Assembly: GCA_013368325.1 (NCBI GenBank)
Contig: JAACJK010000169.1
Coordinates: 558,001 to 622,000 of the forward strand
DNA: 64,000 bases
Direction: 5' to 3'
From: Ephemerocybe angulata
Lineage: Eukaryota; Basidiomycota; Agaricomycetes; Agaricales; Psathyrellaceae
The position numbers and the translations under genes are program-made. Shown one piece after another: positions 32,185 through 45,800 of the stretch. Positions within the stretch are counted from its first letter, which is position 1, and each line of letters opens with the position of its first letter. Below the pieces are notes generated by a model. The model saw nothing but the letters and a program-made list of their open reading frames with translations, did no database searches and had not been told where the DNA came from.

Positions 32185-35100
32185 TTCCCCTCCTTCCATG
32201 ATGATGGGATTGGATGGAAGCGTAGCCCGATTGCTGTTAGCCTCCGAATCGTCCATCCCCTCTTCCGCACCTGGCCCATCGTTCACAGTCCGCCTGATAA
32301 ATGTATCCAGCTTCCCAGAGGAAAGAATGTCGATCCCCTTCGCAAATTCGTCGATTACTTCATACGGTTGAGTACGACCTGACTGGTGAGCAAGGACTTT
32401 TTCGCTTCGGTAGTGCTCTCCCAATATGTTGATGTCTGTTTGTTTTTCGGGGTCGGAGTGCGAGTAGCTCTTCTTCCGTATCCCAAAGACACCGGGAAAC
32501 AGGTCACGAAGAAGACTGAATCCACCGATGTTAAGTCCAACGGCTTCCGCGAGATGCTTTGAGTCGAAACTGTGGCTTTTGGAATTGAACAGGCGCTTCA
32601 ACCAGAAATTGAAATGCTCTTGGAGTAAGTCCAGCTCAAACCAATGTCCGGGTTTACCTGACGGATTGACGAGGTAATTGTTGAGGACAGCCTCTTTGAG
32701 CCCTTCAGAAAACTCGTAGAGGAAGTTGCACGCAAGTTCCAGCATCTCGTTTCCATAGTTGGTACACCCAGCACCCCAGAAGGAGAATCGGAGCAGCTAA
32801 ATTAAATCCACCCGCCGCCGCACGTCAGAGTCAATTGATTTGCCGTAGTTTGTTTAGTCGCACCTTTATAACTTCAAAAACACGCCCAATATCCCCTTCT
32901 GCAATGGCAGCACAGACTTCCAGATACCAAAAGGTGGCGCGCATGAAGTTGATAGTGTTCGCGAGTGACTCGTCTGGCTCGAGCGCCTGTTTAGGCGCCT
33001 GACTCCGTGATTGATCTGAACCGACCTCTGAGCCACCGGAATCTTCGGATTCGGACTCTGATTGACTGTCTAGGCTCGAACCAACTGGATCCTTCGCTGC
33101 TTCGGCAGCAGCAGCTGTCAGGTACTTCTGGTAGACCTTCAAGGCCAGGGTACGGAGGTACTCGAAGTTGCACCCTGCGAGTTCTGCATTGGCGGTAAAA
33201 CATGCTTGGAGCCCATCAAGAAGTTTCACGTTCGCCTCATCTTCCTTCCCCGTAACCTTCTCGCACTCTAGCCTATAGAGAGTGTTTAAAATACATGTCA
33301 GAATGGAATAAAGTTTAGCTTACCTCAAAGCAGATAGAATCAGTGCCTCAAAGACGTCTTCTAGGATGTGATGAGCCGGATAGAAGTCACACTTTTTCTC
33401 GTTGAACTTTTCGCGTCGCAAGGCGTGTATATCGTGCCGAAGGCCGTTAACTCCTTCTCCGACTATGGGTGACCAGTTCATCCGGATTATGGCCTTTTGC
33501 AAGTTCCATTTTAGGTGCCAGAGCTGAATAATCGGGAGGACCCAATCGTGGCGGTCGTAAGCTGTGTCCGTCTTTGCCATGTACCGCTTGAGTTTGCGCA
33601 TCCGGTCAATTGTTAACTGGTCCCCGCAGACCATGATAACCCAGCGATGGGTCCACGTTGGAAGTATTCTGAGCTGTCCGATCATGAGATTATGGAGTAC
33701 ATCCTGAGTGCCGGCGGTCGTCGCTTCGTTGATCGCAGTCGGGCGCATTGGGATAATCGTGCTCTTGCGCAATCGTAAGGGGTGAACGGCACTCTCCTTG
33801 GAGAAGAAGAGGTCCACGTCGCCCTGGAACCGCTGGAGGGCTGGCACATGCTTAACCCATACTCGAAGAATAGTGCCCACCCCGGTCAATTGAATATGCT
33901 CCCAATTGATGTCCTTCCAAAGAACGTCAACCGTCAATTCCTGGCGCCGCTTTTTGCGCTGAGCATCGAGTAGTGGTTCTGAGCTGAGGGCCCCCGGTGG
34001 GACGTCCTCCAGTTGAATCAACGTAGCTGCGGTTCCGCTTTGCATTTCGTCATTGTGGTAAGATGTGTGTTGCCAGGCTCGGCGCATTTTGTTCACGTTA
34101 TCGAACAGGAGGAGGAAGGTGGGCTGTCCGTCCTGCAGGAGGCAGCCAAATGCCTGCAAATATGTGTTGGTATCGCTTGCTAGGATGTGTAGAGTTGCCA
34201 GGATCGTATCGTAAGCCACTGTGAGTCCCATCCGACCGAGTATCGAAATGATATCGCGATTTGCGTTGCACGTAAAGAGAAAGATTCCGATGACTGTTTG
34301 AAAGACGATCGCATATTTGTAGCGAAAAAATAGAAGCATTAGGATCGTGACGGTTACACCCTGAAAGATATTAATACGGGAAAGTATTAACCATGTTACA
34401 AGAACTCACGAGCCAAGGATCTCGCCGAGTATTTATTGGAACACCTGAGATGGATGGAGGGGCTGTCCCGAGAAACGGCGATGAAGTCGGCTTTTCTGGG
34501 AGCGCATCCTCGTCTTCTGAGCAAGTCGCGACTTCATCCTGTTCATCCTTGTCGCTTTCTCCCGCGAGGCTCTCAGGAAGGTACTGTGGTGGACTGGAGG
34601 GCGGCAATGGCGCTTGGATGTCATCCGATGACTGTGGAATTACTCGTGCTTGCTGAACTCGCTTCCTGGTGTTCTCGTTGACAGCGACAGTCGAGAAGAT
34701 TGTGAAGAGGGCGGGTGCCGTTGTGGCGAGTGTTTCTTGGCTAGACGTAATGCTCCAGGTCGTCAGATTGCTCCAGGTAAGGATATCGCGAGGTGCTCGA
34801 GTAAATCCAAGCGCAAGCTTTAGCAGCTGCTCGCTTTCTTCATCAATAACCTCTACAATCTTTCCAAGGCTCCAATTGAGCAGGGCGTGCTTCGTGCAAG
34901 TATACGCCGGTAGTTCTTGACTGTAATTTCCATCCAAGCGAACCGAAGGAGGTAGGGCATACGACGGTATTGTAAACGGAGGGGCGTTGAGTGCGACCTT
35001 GCCATCGAGATTGAGTCGGGACTTCTCATGCCGAAAAAAGTGTTCGACAATGGCGACGGGGTGTTCATCGGGTTTCTCTCCTTGAGCGGCCAGAAAAGAC

Positions 35101-35720
35101 TTGATTCCCTTTGCAACACCAGTGTATTGGGAGAACGAGTACTTCCCCGAGAAGTATACATCGAATAATTCGCCGAAAGAGGAGAATCCAGCCTGACGCA
35201 TGCACCTGTACACAATCGCCGCCCTCATCTCTGCATTGACCTTCTCTGAGTGCGGAAAGACATAGCTCGAGCCTAGCCGCCACCGATCGTCCCTGCCCTT
35301 TCCGTTTCCTTTGTAGATGATCCCTCGGAACAACCCAGCAGCAAAAAGCTTCTCCTCGCCATCCCGCAAACGTGAAAGGTCGTCGACAGTGGGCGAGCCT
35401 GCGCGAGCTAGAACTGGAACAGCCGGTGCAGGGGAAGGGGGACCGAGTGACGGCGGGATTGCAGCCGAGTATGCGGGCCATGGGGTGGCGTAAACTGGGT
35501 AGGGGTAGGGGTAGTGCCCAGAGGGGACTTGGCCAGGAGTTGCAGGGAAGTGAAGGGGTGAAGGAGACGCGACGTTCCAGGGGGAAGAATGGTACTGGGT
35601 TCCGGAGACGGGAACGGGCTGCGCGATGGGAATTTGCTGGGAACTAGGGTGGCGCTGGGGTGTCCTGAATGTGTTGTATGTGTTCGATTCTTCATCCGTG
35701 GCCCCAGGGGGTGGATCCAT
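32146..35720 (-). CDS. DUF6589-family protein (possible transposase-like)
   Basis: About 1,110 residues, four exons. The start at 35720 (MDPPPGATDEESN) leads a 130-residue Pro/Tyr-rich region, then a conserved N-terminal domain (AGFSSFGELFDVYFSGKY). After an intron near 34385, exon 2 starts VTVTILMLLFFRYKYA and has the family hallmarks FDNVNKMRRAWQ and VCGDQLTIDRMRKLKRY, then HDWVLPIIQLWHLKWNLQ. Exon 3 starts LECEKVTGKEDEA and has a Ser/Glu-rich insert. Exon 4 has RFSFWGAGCTNYGNEMLELA, NNYLVNPSGKPGHWFELDLL and QEHFNFWLKRLF, which I know as the conserved end of DUF6589 proteins in Agaricomycetes. The spaced acidic residues (FDN, GDQ, and a later Glu) recall RNase H-like DDE enzymes, but this is inference. 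The protein ends SFVGGNLE inside the duplicated block at 32146. Confidence 0.82.
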
Positions 35721-37001
35721 ACTGCTAGATGGGCGGACGATACAAGCGCGCTATCTAAATCGCCCCTATCAGGGCACCATCAATCTCGGCCCCCTTCGGC
35801 ATGCTGACACAAATCATTTATTCAAACTCAGCCCCCTCCCACTGCCAAGACCGGGGTTATCGACCAGACTCTATATCAAGTGAGAACGAACTCTTCTTCT
35901 CAGATACTAGAGTCTGGTTTGCGAGACTAGTTGCAAGGGCATGCCGTGCGAGAAGAACCACTTTCTGCCCCTAAACGGACTGCTAATTCTTGTCCGGAAA
36001 TAGCATGTTTTGGCCAGGAATGAGACCAACACAGTTATAGGGCTGAGTTTGGGTCAAAACGGAAGGTATTCTGTGTTTTCTGCCTCCATATCTGGTTGAG
36101 GTTAAGGAGACTGGAGTCCCGAGCTAGGGTCGTGGTGCATTCAAGCTGTATGTTCATAGCTCTTGGCAGTGCAGGCACATCAGGCCTCCCTCGTGTGAGG
36201 AGAATATACCGAGACTATGGAGCAACATCCACGTAGTGTCCCGTCTACACTTTTTAGCTTTCCGTTCATTAATCTTCAGCTCTACACGTCCTCTTCTAAC
36301 CCGCAGCCTGCAGCCAACAATAAGCGCCGACTACAGCTTCCACGTGTACCCGGAAAAGGCTGGCCAATTAAGCCCGTTGTGGGCACATTGTTCGCTTAAA
36401 GTGAACAGAGGTAACCCCGGATGATGCTGTAGAACGCTCCGAGCCGCTGCACCGAGGACCCCAGCCAAATATACCACATAAACGCTTGACATCACGGGCG
36501 CTAAACTTATTTATAGCACAACCTCCAGAACGCGACCACATGTTTTCCTGCCTCCCTCTAGTGTTCCGTCCTCTCCATTTGTACTCCGCCACCAGAGCTC
36601 TGGCCCATTCGTTAGCTGCGTTAGCGGGACGCCACTTCGATGGGACGAAGCGCCCTTATTCATCTCATGTACGCGCTGCTCACAGGAACAAACCAACCTA
36701 CAAGCCCATGGCACCTCGAGGATGCACCTTTACATTGCCGGGTTCGTACTTTCCGTTCCCATATCGACCCCATGACTAGCCTCGTAGCCAACAGTCGAAT
36801 CGGGAAGCAACTGCTCGAGTGATTTGGCCCGCAGCGCCTCGACTGACACCTCAACGTCTGGTACTCCGCATCTGACGTGCTGCGGACCTGCGGTATATCT
36901 GGGCAGAGTACCTTCTCCCCCACGTCCCATGCCTGTGTTCGAATGAGTCTAGATCGTCTGAAAGGGTATCAATCATAAAGTCATGGCAGTCATACAGTAT
37001 A
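35721..37001. other. Intergenic, no gene recognised
   Basis: About 1.3 kb between the DUF6589 start and the MFS gene end. Many short open frames, none with homology. The first 40 bases contain the short repeats discussed as possible but unproven element ends. Confidence 0.45.
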
Positions 37002-39593
37002 TTACAGGGTATACTTGAACTCAGCTGCTCGATCTCCCAGCATTCTCATTTCTTCTTTCGTCCATCTCCCCTCGGGCCCCTCACCTCTGAGTCTCCGCCT
37101 GCGCAGCGCAGCCTGCCTGCTCCCGTTAATCCTCGTGTAAACCGCAACCGTAACAGGCAGCACGAGGAGCCCCACTCCCACGAAGGCGAGCTCAACGCCA
37201 TGTCCCAGCAGGTACCGCGGGGCATCAGCCTGGCGGTAAACGGTGTAGACGACGGCAGTGCTGAGGTTGCCCACCCCGATTTGGAGTGCGAGGCCCGTTG
37301 CGCGTTTCGACTGACCTGAGAGGTTGTTTGAAAGCCTGTGCGGTGGTGAGTCCTCAATCGACCCTGGTAAGGAGGGGTTGGAGGTAGGGTGGCTGGCTTA
37401 CCATGCGATGGATCCGGGTAGAGCTGAGTAACTTCCAATCACGATGAAGAAGGTCCCGAAATATCGAACACCGCTCCGCAGCTTGCAGATGTTCATGAGG
37501 AAGCCGATCATGCAGCACACCAGTCCTGCGAGGACGACTGGGAAGCGCATCTTCAGTTTGTCGGAGTAGAAGGCGGCGAAGCACATAACGATCGCTAGGG
37601 CATGATAAGTTATAGGGGTTGGGTGGCATGAAACGCATCGGTGCGTACCTGCGACGATATAAGGAGGTACGGTCAGGAGTTGGGTAACAGCTGGGCTGTG
37701 GCTCCAAGACCTTGTTATGGACCTAGGCTTTGTTAGGATCGTTATCGCCGCAATTTAGGCGCTGGACGTACGGTATGAAGAGGGAGACTCCGGCCACTAC
37801 GCTGGCAGTCAGTTCATGTGTCTTCAATACAGTGGGATATGAAATTCCGAACGTACGAGGAGCAAGAACGGACATTAAGACCAAGACGTGCATCCAGACT
37901 TGCCAGTCTTTCAGCGCAGCGATGACATGACGGCGTTCCAAGCCCTCCTCCTCGCCGACAGAGGAGTTGTCGTACTCTAACCAGCGATCAGGTGTCAGTA
38001 CCGCGCCGCTATATATCAGGCAAAGAACGCTACGAACTCTTCCTCAATTGAATGAAAGCCCGCTCTTCGAGAGATAGGGCTGTGGCGGTTGAAGGAAGAT
38101 CTAGGAGAACTTAAGAGGTGCGTCAGCATCACAGTCGCCGATCCATCTGGCAAGACGGTACTGACCGAAGAACACAACAACGCCGACAATTACGGTCATA
38201 ATCCCTTCCAAGATCTGTCATAGTGGTTCACTCGAGTTCCACAGTCAATTTGAGAGAAGATCAGGACGTACAAAGATCCAACTCCACCCAAGGAGCCCTC
38301 CCTTTCCCGCCATCCGCCCAATCCCGTAAGCAATGAGCCCAGAGAAAGAGTTTGCGACTGAAGCGGCGCCGAAGAGTAGCGCTATGCGAAAGTGTAGGAG
38401 GTGTCGAGGATACCATAACGTCAGACTACCAGCAAGTGTTCTGGGAGTTGGTAAGAGTTCGCTTAGCAAAATCACGGGTGCTTACTAGTAGATTATTCCA
38501 GGAAAGATACCCGCTTCAAGGGCGCCGAGGCAGATGCGCACTCCGAGAAGTGATGCATATGACTTAACGAGCCCAGTCAGGGTACTGTATAAGGTAGTGG
38601 TTAGCAAATCCGATTGTCAACTTGGTCCAGACACCGTACATGACGATACCAGAAGTTACCTGGGGCCGTTCCACAATCTTAGCATTCCAGTCTCTGAACA
38701 AGGAAGGTTCGAGCGCTCACCATTAACGCGGCAAGCCATCTATGAAAGCGATATATGAGGCCTGGTAATGATCGTACAGAAAGGAGAGGACGCACCTTGA
38801 AGGGCGAAGGACCCTAAGGAGTAGGCTGAGATGGATGGTTATCAGTACGAACGCTGGGGTCGAATTCCGAGAGTACTTACACAGATGGTATGGCAAAGAC
38901 GCAGTATGGCTATCGAATGTACATATGTCAGAAATACGCAACCTCGCGTACGCGGAGAAACTAACGATGGTAAACATGACCTACAATACCCAAATACTGA
39001 GTTTTAGCTAACAGTAAGGGTCACAACACGCACCAAGGCAATCCGGAATTGGCTGTCCGTGAGATTTAGTCCGACCTCGAGGTTGTTCGACCGGGCGTGC
39101 ACTATGAGCGAATGTCAACGAGCATCCTGACCGTCAAACCAAGCCCTTGACGTACCAATACTCCCTAAGCAACAGGAGCATGTAATGTCAGCCCACAGGT
39201 TTCCCGACGAGTCGAGGACATACCCTGGTTAAAGACCGACACCAAATACACCACTGTCAACATCGGAAGGAGCCTCGCATCGACCTTCTTCCAAAGTCGC
39301 CGCTCCTCCTGGATCGTGAGTTGCGGAGAAATCGACGTATCCACGGCCCTCAAACCATCTTCGCGTGGCGCGTCTCTCTTCGTCGAATTCGTACCTGCAG
39401 AGGGTAGGGACTGCAATTCGATTGCGTGCGTCTGGTCGGTCGCTGCCTCTTCATGATCATCCGCAGATCGGCTCCTCTTTGCGCTGGAGGCCAAGGAGAG
39501 CAGCTTCATCTTGGAGTCTGGTCCCGGGGTTGACCTGAGGGAAGGACAAGACAATCCGAGCGCCTCAATTTGCTCTATAGCAGTCTTATGCAA
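37002..39593 (-). CDS. MFS permease, allantoate-permease (Dal5) type anion:cation symporter
   Basis: About 500 residues split over at least ten small exons. The N-terminal exon has a polar cytosolic leader and ERRLWKKVDARLLPMLTVVYL, the typical start of transmembrane helix 1. Later exons give RSNNLEVGLNLTDSQFRIAL, CVFAIPS, SGLIAYGIGRMAGKGGLLGW followed by SWIFILEG, EGIMTVIVG, a central polar loop, VIAGIIVLCFAAFYSDKLKM, FRVVLAG-like helices ending NICKLRSGVRYFGTFF, then SNNLSGQSKRATGLALQIGV. A C-terminal amphipathic tail (RWTKEEMRMLGD, then EFKYTL) ends at 37002. The motifs WSWIFILEG and NNLSGQSKRATGLA are characteristic of the ACS family, which imports small organic anions such as allantoate, nicotinate or other vitamins; the substrate cannot be told. 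Start is either 39593 or 39509 (MKLLSLASSA). Plasma membrane. Confidence 0.82.
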
Positions 39594-42500
39594 AAGTCCT
39601 TTCTCCAGGAGAACTTGATGACATTGACAATTAGAAGCCGGAGACAGGACCCATTAGTAGATCAGCAACCTCATCATGAAACCTCTAGCTTCCTTTCCTC
39701 TCGGACTGATCAAGGGGAAGAAGGGAACGCGTCCTGAAACACCTCTGGAAGCCGCGATTGTCCATTTCCAGTAACGGAATCACCTCGCTCGGGCCAGCCC
39801 AATGCATCTTTGCCTGCAGGTCCCAGGTTGACAGTGTCTCTGCACCGCCTGCGCAGCGAGTGTGCCGGCAGCGATCTTCTCGAGGTGCTTCCCAAGTTCT
39901 ATGTGAATGGTAGAATGGATGTGAGAAAGTAGCGAAACTTGAGATATTCTTGCGAAGAGGGGCGTTGCTAAGTACCTGAGTCAGTGAATGACATTCCCTG
40001 ATATGAAAGGACTGAGGGGAGCTCTAACCTGTTCCGGTTTGCTCGTTGACGGTTAGCATCACCTCGCGGTGATGCAGATTACCCTTTCTCTCCTATGTAG
40101 CCCCAGTTCTGGGGCATAGAATAGATGAAGATTGACCTTGCCGGCGCTTAGGCAGTCGATGAAGGACCGCGAAGCTGTGCACAAATGGGGGGTGGTAAGT
40201 TCCGCACATTGAATTGGCCTGTCAAGGTGATCTTTCCTTACTATGGTGGTCACACAAGCGCACTGAGTGGCAGCCGATGCATACTTGGATGATCCTTCAG
40301 ATAAATGAAGTTAAGCGCTAGATAGTGGCTGGGTCACGGAACATCATCGTGGTACGGGTTCAAGCCGCTGGCAAAAGCGGGCGCTTGTCTGATTCGCTCG
40401 CTCGAGCGGCGGCATCGCCCGGATTGATTGAAGCGGAGCTGAAATGATTAAGACCGCGCTTACCCCGGCGCGACGCCGCCTTCAAGCTTCTCCACCTTCC
40501 TCCACCTTCCTCCACCTTCCTCCCCCCTCCTTCGCCCCACCCATTATCGTGTTATGTGGGTACCAACTTTACCTCAATGATCTCGCCATTGAATGGGGCC
40601 TCGATCCGCCAGAACGCCCAGGCGTACCTAACCGTGCAGGTCTGTAGAGATCGCCCGGGATTCCAACCACGCCCACTGCGTCTGGTTACGAAAGTTGGGT
40701 CTGAAGGGGCGAGAATCCTCCCCAGAACAGGTTTCAGGAATGGACGTGAGGCGTTTTTACTATGCTCTGTATCAGGGGAGGTATCACTGCCGTTACATGG
40801 CATTTAGCGCCCAATTAACGATCTATTGCTCCCGAAATCCGCACCCAGGTAAGCCTTCGCAGAACACCGCTCCAACCAGCTTCCTCTGTCCCGTTCTGCA
40901 AACCTCTTAGAGGGGGGCAGCTTTAAGGTGAGCCGGCTTTATGTGGCTGGGGTCATGACAGTGCTTGATATATGCTCGTATTTCTATCGTCTCCAGCGCA
41001 CCAGGCCACCTCGGCGGAAGGAAACCGTTCACCCACCTTCAGCGGGGTAGCATATATCCCGTCAATCAAGGCCAGAGACACTTTACAAACGCTCGCTTGA
41101 GACTGGTTAGCCTTCATTGCAGCTGCGAGCGCTTGATGTTCCCAAAACTAACGCTGTGGGTCCATCGCAGGCGCTGTCGGCCAGGAACAAGATGGCAAAA
41201 TCTGTCATCTACACATCGACATGGGCGTCTATTTGCGGCCATTCCTTTCGCCCAGAAAAGACTCGCTCTGTGCCGGAAGGAATAGCACTTAGTGGCGTCG
41301 GTAATGCTCCCGTAATCGGCCACTTCGAGCCTCCAGATCCCGAAGTTCCAAGCTGGGCATGCATATATCATGGACTCAGGTAAGCACTGTACGATTTCGA
41401 TTGGCAATTAGACACGACAGAAGCAGTCAGCAGCCCCTTGTCTAGTGCAAATTTCGGTCGGGTCAGCGGTGAGCATCCATGATGTCAAAATCCCACAATA
41501 TTTGACCTTTCCAGCCATTTCTTTGTAGATCTGTGCTCAGGCATCCCGCACAGGAGCTTAAGTGAATCTATGCAACCAAATTTGGATCCTCGTGAGACCT
41601 ATATTTCAGCGTGGATGGCCTTCCCGGGGTCTAATTTTGACGACGGCCTCCCTTGGCTAAATTCCAAAACGTTGACAGCTACACCCGTGTCTATTGATTG
41701 ATTGAGATGGTCTGGTACTGTTCCTGCTCTATATGACGGCCTTATAACTGACTTGCGGTCCAACTTCCAAGGGTACGCGGCACGGCGGCTTCAAGTTGTG
41801 TCGGGCTGCCCGGGCGGCGAGCTTTATTTGGCCAACGCGGCGAATCCAAATAAAGCGCTCCCGAACGCGAATTGCAAATTCGCTCGAACCAATCGGCCTC
41901 CTCGCTTTGAAAAAGTTCTCCGTAAGTGTTTTTGAAACTGTTCCATTTCACCAACTATCTGGTGTAGTATGCACCCGTTCTGTGCCTCGTATCTCGCCCT
42001 CTCAGCTCCTCGAGTTGGACAGGGGCGGTTGGCGCCCGTGGGAGAACGAGAACAATGCCGGCCGAGCCGCGATGTTTGGTTTCAGCTTGATGACCAAACA
42101 CAGCTGGAAGATGAGAGTCTTGCAATCCGATTCTCTTGCGATCCTCAAGACCAGAGCCACAACCGGAATGCTCCAGGTCAATCCATATCTTGCTAATTTT
42201 ATCTGCCTTACTCATGTTTCACGCTGTTACTTATTTCTCCAAGGCTATTAACGCGTTTTAGAGCCTATGCATTCCTGGGCGCTTGATGCTTTAACGCCGT
42301 CGGGGCATCGCTGGTCTTATCGGTGAAGCACAGGTTAGCAATATCATTTCAGGGATCTACCCTTATGCCTAAGTCTGGAGATCCGCTACTGCTCCTTAGC
42401 CCAAGATGCCCCAATCTCTGGGGGCCTTGACTGTGGCTTGATGGTGCCCCGATTGTGTAGGTGCTCTGCGGGCATCTTCGGGGATGAGTTGGTCTTTCCT

Positions 42501-42817
42501 GCTGTTCATCTCATTCTGACACCTCTCTACAGGTTAGACTAGTCCAATTCTCTGGCCCGTATGACTCAGTGACCTCACTTTCCCAAGGGGCAGGTCATCC
42601 GGCGAACCCTTATTGTTGTTCGCAGTCACCAAACACATGTCAACAAAGTCGCTAATTGTGTGCATTCCCCATTGTCAGGGCCAGTTGAACAAAAGAACGG
42701 AGCCGACAGAGATGGTCCATTTGCTTTCTTCGTTTTCGCCCCCCGCTATCTTTCTTTCGTTCTCCGTCCCTCCTTCCTTGTCGACGACGTCCACGACGTC
42801 CCGCGAGTTCTACCAAG
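39594..42817. other. Gene-poor region, 3.2 kb
   Basis: Largest gap in the window. Only short overlapping frames; I find no exon chain, domain motif or clear transposon. Contains a small CT-rich tandem repeat (40491-40520). Its right end must hold the promoter of the STE6-like gene. It may include degenerate repeats not recognisable by eye. Confidence 0.45.
40491..40520. repeat. Short tandem repeat, 10-bp unit TCCACCTTCC x3
   Basis: Three exact copies of TCCACCTTCC followed by a related TCCCCCCTCC. Pyrimidine-rich microsatellite in a gene-poor region. Confidence 0.8.
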
Positions 42818-45800
42818 ATGCGTCGCCCAACAGCACTCGCCGTCGACACCTCCGCTACGACCAACACTGGCCTCAATTACGAACTGGAGGTTTCTCCAAG
42901 AAACTCGATCGATACCCAAGTCTCAACGATCGCCAATGACCTCAAGAAACCCGTCGATGCTGCTTCAATCGCAACGGCAACTCCTCCTCAACCGGCCTCC
43001 CCACCCGTGAACCCCTCCATCCGCCTTCTCTTTTCTCTCCTTTCACGGCGTCACTTTTTCTTCCTCCTTCTCCCCGCCATCCTTTCCTCCCTCGTCTCAG
43101 GCGGCATTGCGCCTTTCATGACTTTCGTCATCGGCCAAGCCTTTGACGCATTCGCCAAGTTCCCGCTCACCCCCAATCCCCCGCAAGCAGCCAAAGACGC
43201 GCTCCTACGCGCCGTCGGGCTCTCTGCTTTGGAACTGGTTGGCCTTGCCATCGGCTCTCTCGCCCTCGGCAGTGTCACCTCCTGCTTGTGGATCTGGACC
43301 GGTGAAGTCAACGTTGGGGAGCTCCGAAGAAAGGTGTACCTTGGAGTCATGTCAAAGGAGATGGGCTGGTTCGACACTCGGATGGGATCCTCTGAAGGAT
43401 CCGAGGTTCAAGTTGCCTCCAGCGAAGACAGCGAAGGCCCTGTCGGCGCTGGCGGTCTCATGGCCAAATTCACAAGGTAATATTCCGCACCCTCTCAAAG
43501 GACGTTCCATTGCTGACCTTCTACCTCCAGAGATACTGATGACGTCCGCAACGCATGCTCGTTGGCGTCGGGTCTTATCGTGCAACATCTGACAACCACC
43601 ATTACCAGCCTCATCCTCGCATTTATCCGCTCCTGGGCTCTGACACTCGTTGTCCTCTCCGCCGTCCCCCTCCTCATGGTCATCCAGGCCGTCTCACAAT
43701 CCCTCGCCTCGCCACTCCTTTTCGGCGAACGCCACTCGATCTCTGTCTCCGCAACCATCATCGAACGCTGCCTTACGGCAATGTCCACCGTCAAGGCTTT
43801 CAACGCCCAAAACTTCGAGCAGGCGAGGGCCGACAAGTCCTTCAACACCTTGAAGACCAAGGGCACCAAGCTCGTCAGAGTCTGGGGGTTCTCCTCCGGC
43901 GTCGCTCAGTTCGTCATGATGGGCATGTTCGTTCAAGGATTCTGGTTTGGCGCCAAGCTCGTTCGCGAAGGCCGTATCAGCCCCGGCGACGTTATGGCTG
44001 TCTTCTGGGCCTGCCTCATCGCCACCAGCAACTTGCAGATGTGCATCCCCCATTCCATCGCCCTCCAGAAGGGCAAGTTTGCCATGGCCTCGCTCCTCAC
44101 CCTCGCCACCGACTCGATGCCTCCTCCCAATTCGCAGCCGGCCCAGCCCGCGTCACCCGACGTCAATGGCCCAGTCACTCCCACCGCCGCAGTGGCGTCG
44201 AGGAAGCCTTTCCGCAACCTGCGCAAGATCACTCCCGCGCGCTGCTACGGCGAGCTGGCCCTCCACAACGTCGGTTTCGCATACCCTACCCGCCCCACCC
44301 TCCCAGTTCTGCAAGACGTCTCCCTTTACCTCCCCGCCCGCGAAACCACCTTCATCGTTGGATCATCCGGGTCTGGCAAGTCGACGGTGGCTCAGCTCCT
44401 CCTTAGGATGTACGACGCGAACGACAGCGGCTATGTCACTCTCGACGAGCAGGATGTTCTCTATCTCGACGAGAACTGGGTCCGGAGCAAGATTATGGGT
44501 GTTACTCAGTCTACGTGCGTGCTTCTTGAGGGCAAGACTGTCTTTGAGAATATTGCGTGCGCGGTTCCGGATCGTGTTGTGTCGCGCGAGGAGGTCGAGG
44601 AGGCGTGCCGCGCTGCCCTCATCCACGACTTCGTCAGGGACTTGCCTGAGGGGTACGACACTCTCTTGGGTGGGTCCGGTGGAGGCGTCAGCCTCAGTGG
44701 TGGCCAGCGCCAGCGCTTGGCCTTCGCTCGTGCTCGTCTACGGAATCCCGAAGTCCTCATCCTCGGTATGTCGTCTATTTTCCATCCATTGAAGCCTTTA
44801 CTCACTCCTTTCCAGATGAAGCCACCTCAGCCTTGGACGCTACCTCCCGCATCCTCGTCTTCGCCGCCCTCAGGCAGTGGAGGAAGAACAAGACCACGAT
44901 CGTCATCACGCACGACCTCTCCCAGATAGAGGACGAAGACTTTGTCTACGTCTTGAAGAAGGGCAAGGTCGTCGAGCAAGGCTACCGCTCCGACCTCCAA
45001 GCCGAAGTCGACGAGTTCGACTTTGTGGACGAGGAAGCTGGCAAGGGCGAATTCAGGAAGATGATGGAGTCTCAGCGCCTCACCGGCGGCTTCCTCCCCG
45101 AGAAGGACGTCAACGTCGACGAGGAGCAGTACCGCCAGGAACTCCAGGAAGCTTTGCACGAGGTCGAAGAGGAGCAGGGTGAGAAGAAAAAGACGAGCAA
45201 GCGCGACACGGCAAAGTACCAGAGCCTCCTCCGTCCTTTGACGATGGGCAACTGGATGTTCGACGTCGTCGCCGACCTCGTCGCGCCCCCCACGCCAGCT
45301 GCCCTCCACAACCCCACCGATTCTCGCCCAGTGAGCCGCTTTGGCAACCCCACCTTCCAGCAGCAGGACCCTTACGCCACCACGAAGCAGCGCCCGATGT
45401 CGGTGATCATGGCGTCGCCGACGTCGCCTACCCGCCGCCCACTCAGCCTCCAGTTCACACCGACAAGCACTACCTTCACCTTGCCGTCCACGTACGGACC
45501 GATGTCGACCTACGCGCCCACCTATGCTACCCAGACTCCCAAGGAAGAGGCGTTTGAGGACGAAGACAACTTCGAGGACGAGAAGGATGCCATCAAGCGG
45601 AGTGGGACAATGGCTAAGAACGATCGTACCAGGCGCGAACGTCGCCCCACCGTCACCATCGCAGTCGACGAGAAGAAGACCGAGTCTTCCTCCCGCCGCC
45701 GAGCCGCGACTACTACACTTGAGGATCCTGAGAAGAAGGAGGATGTGGAGGTCGAGGAGCAGCGTCACGCTTTCTGGGCTACGATGCGCGCCGTCTGGCC

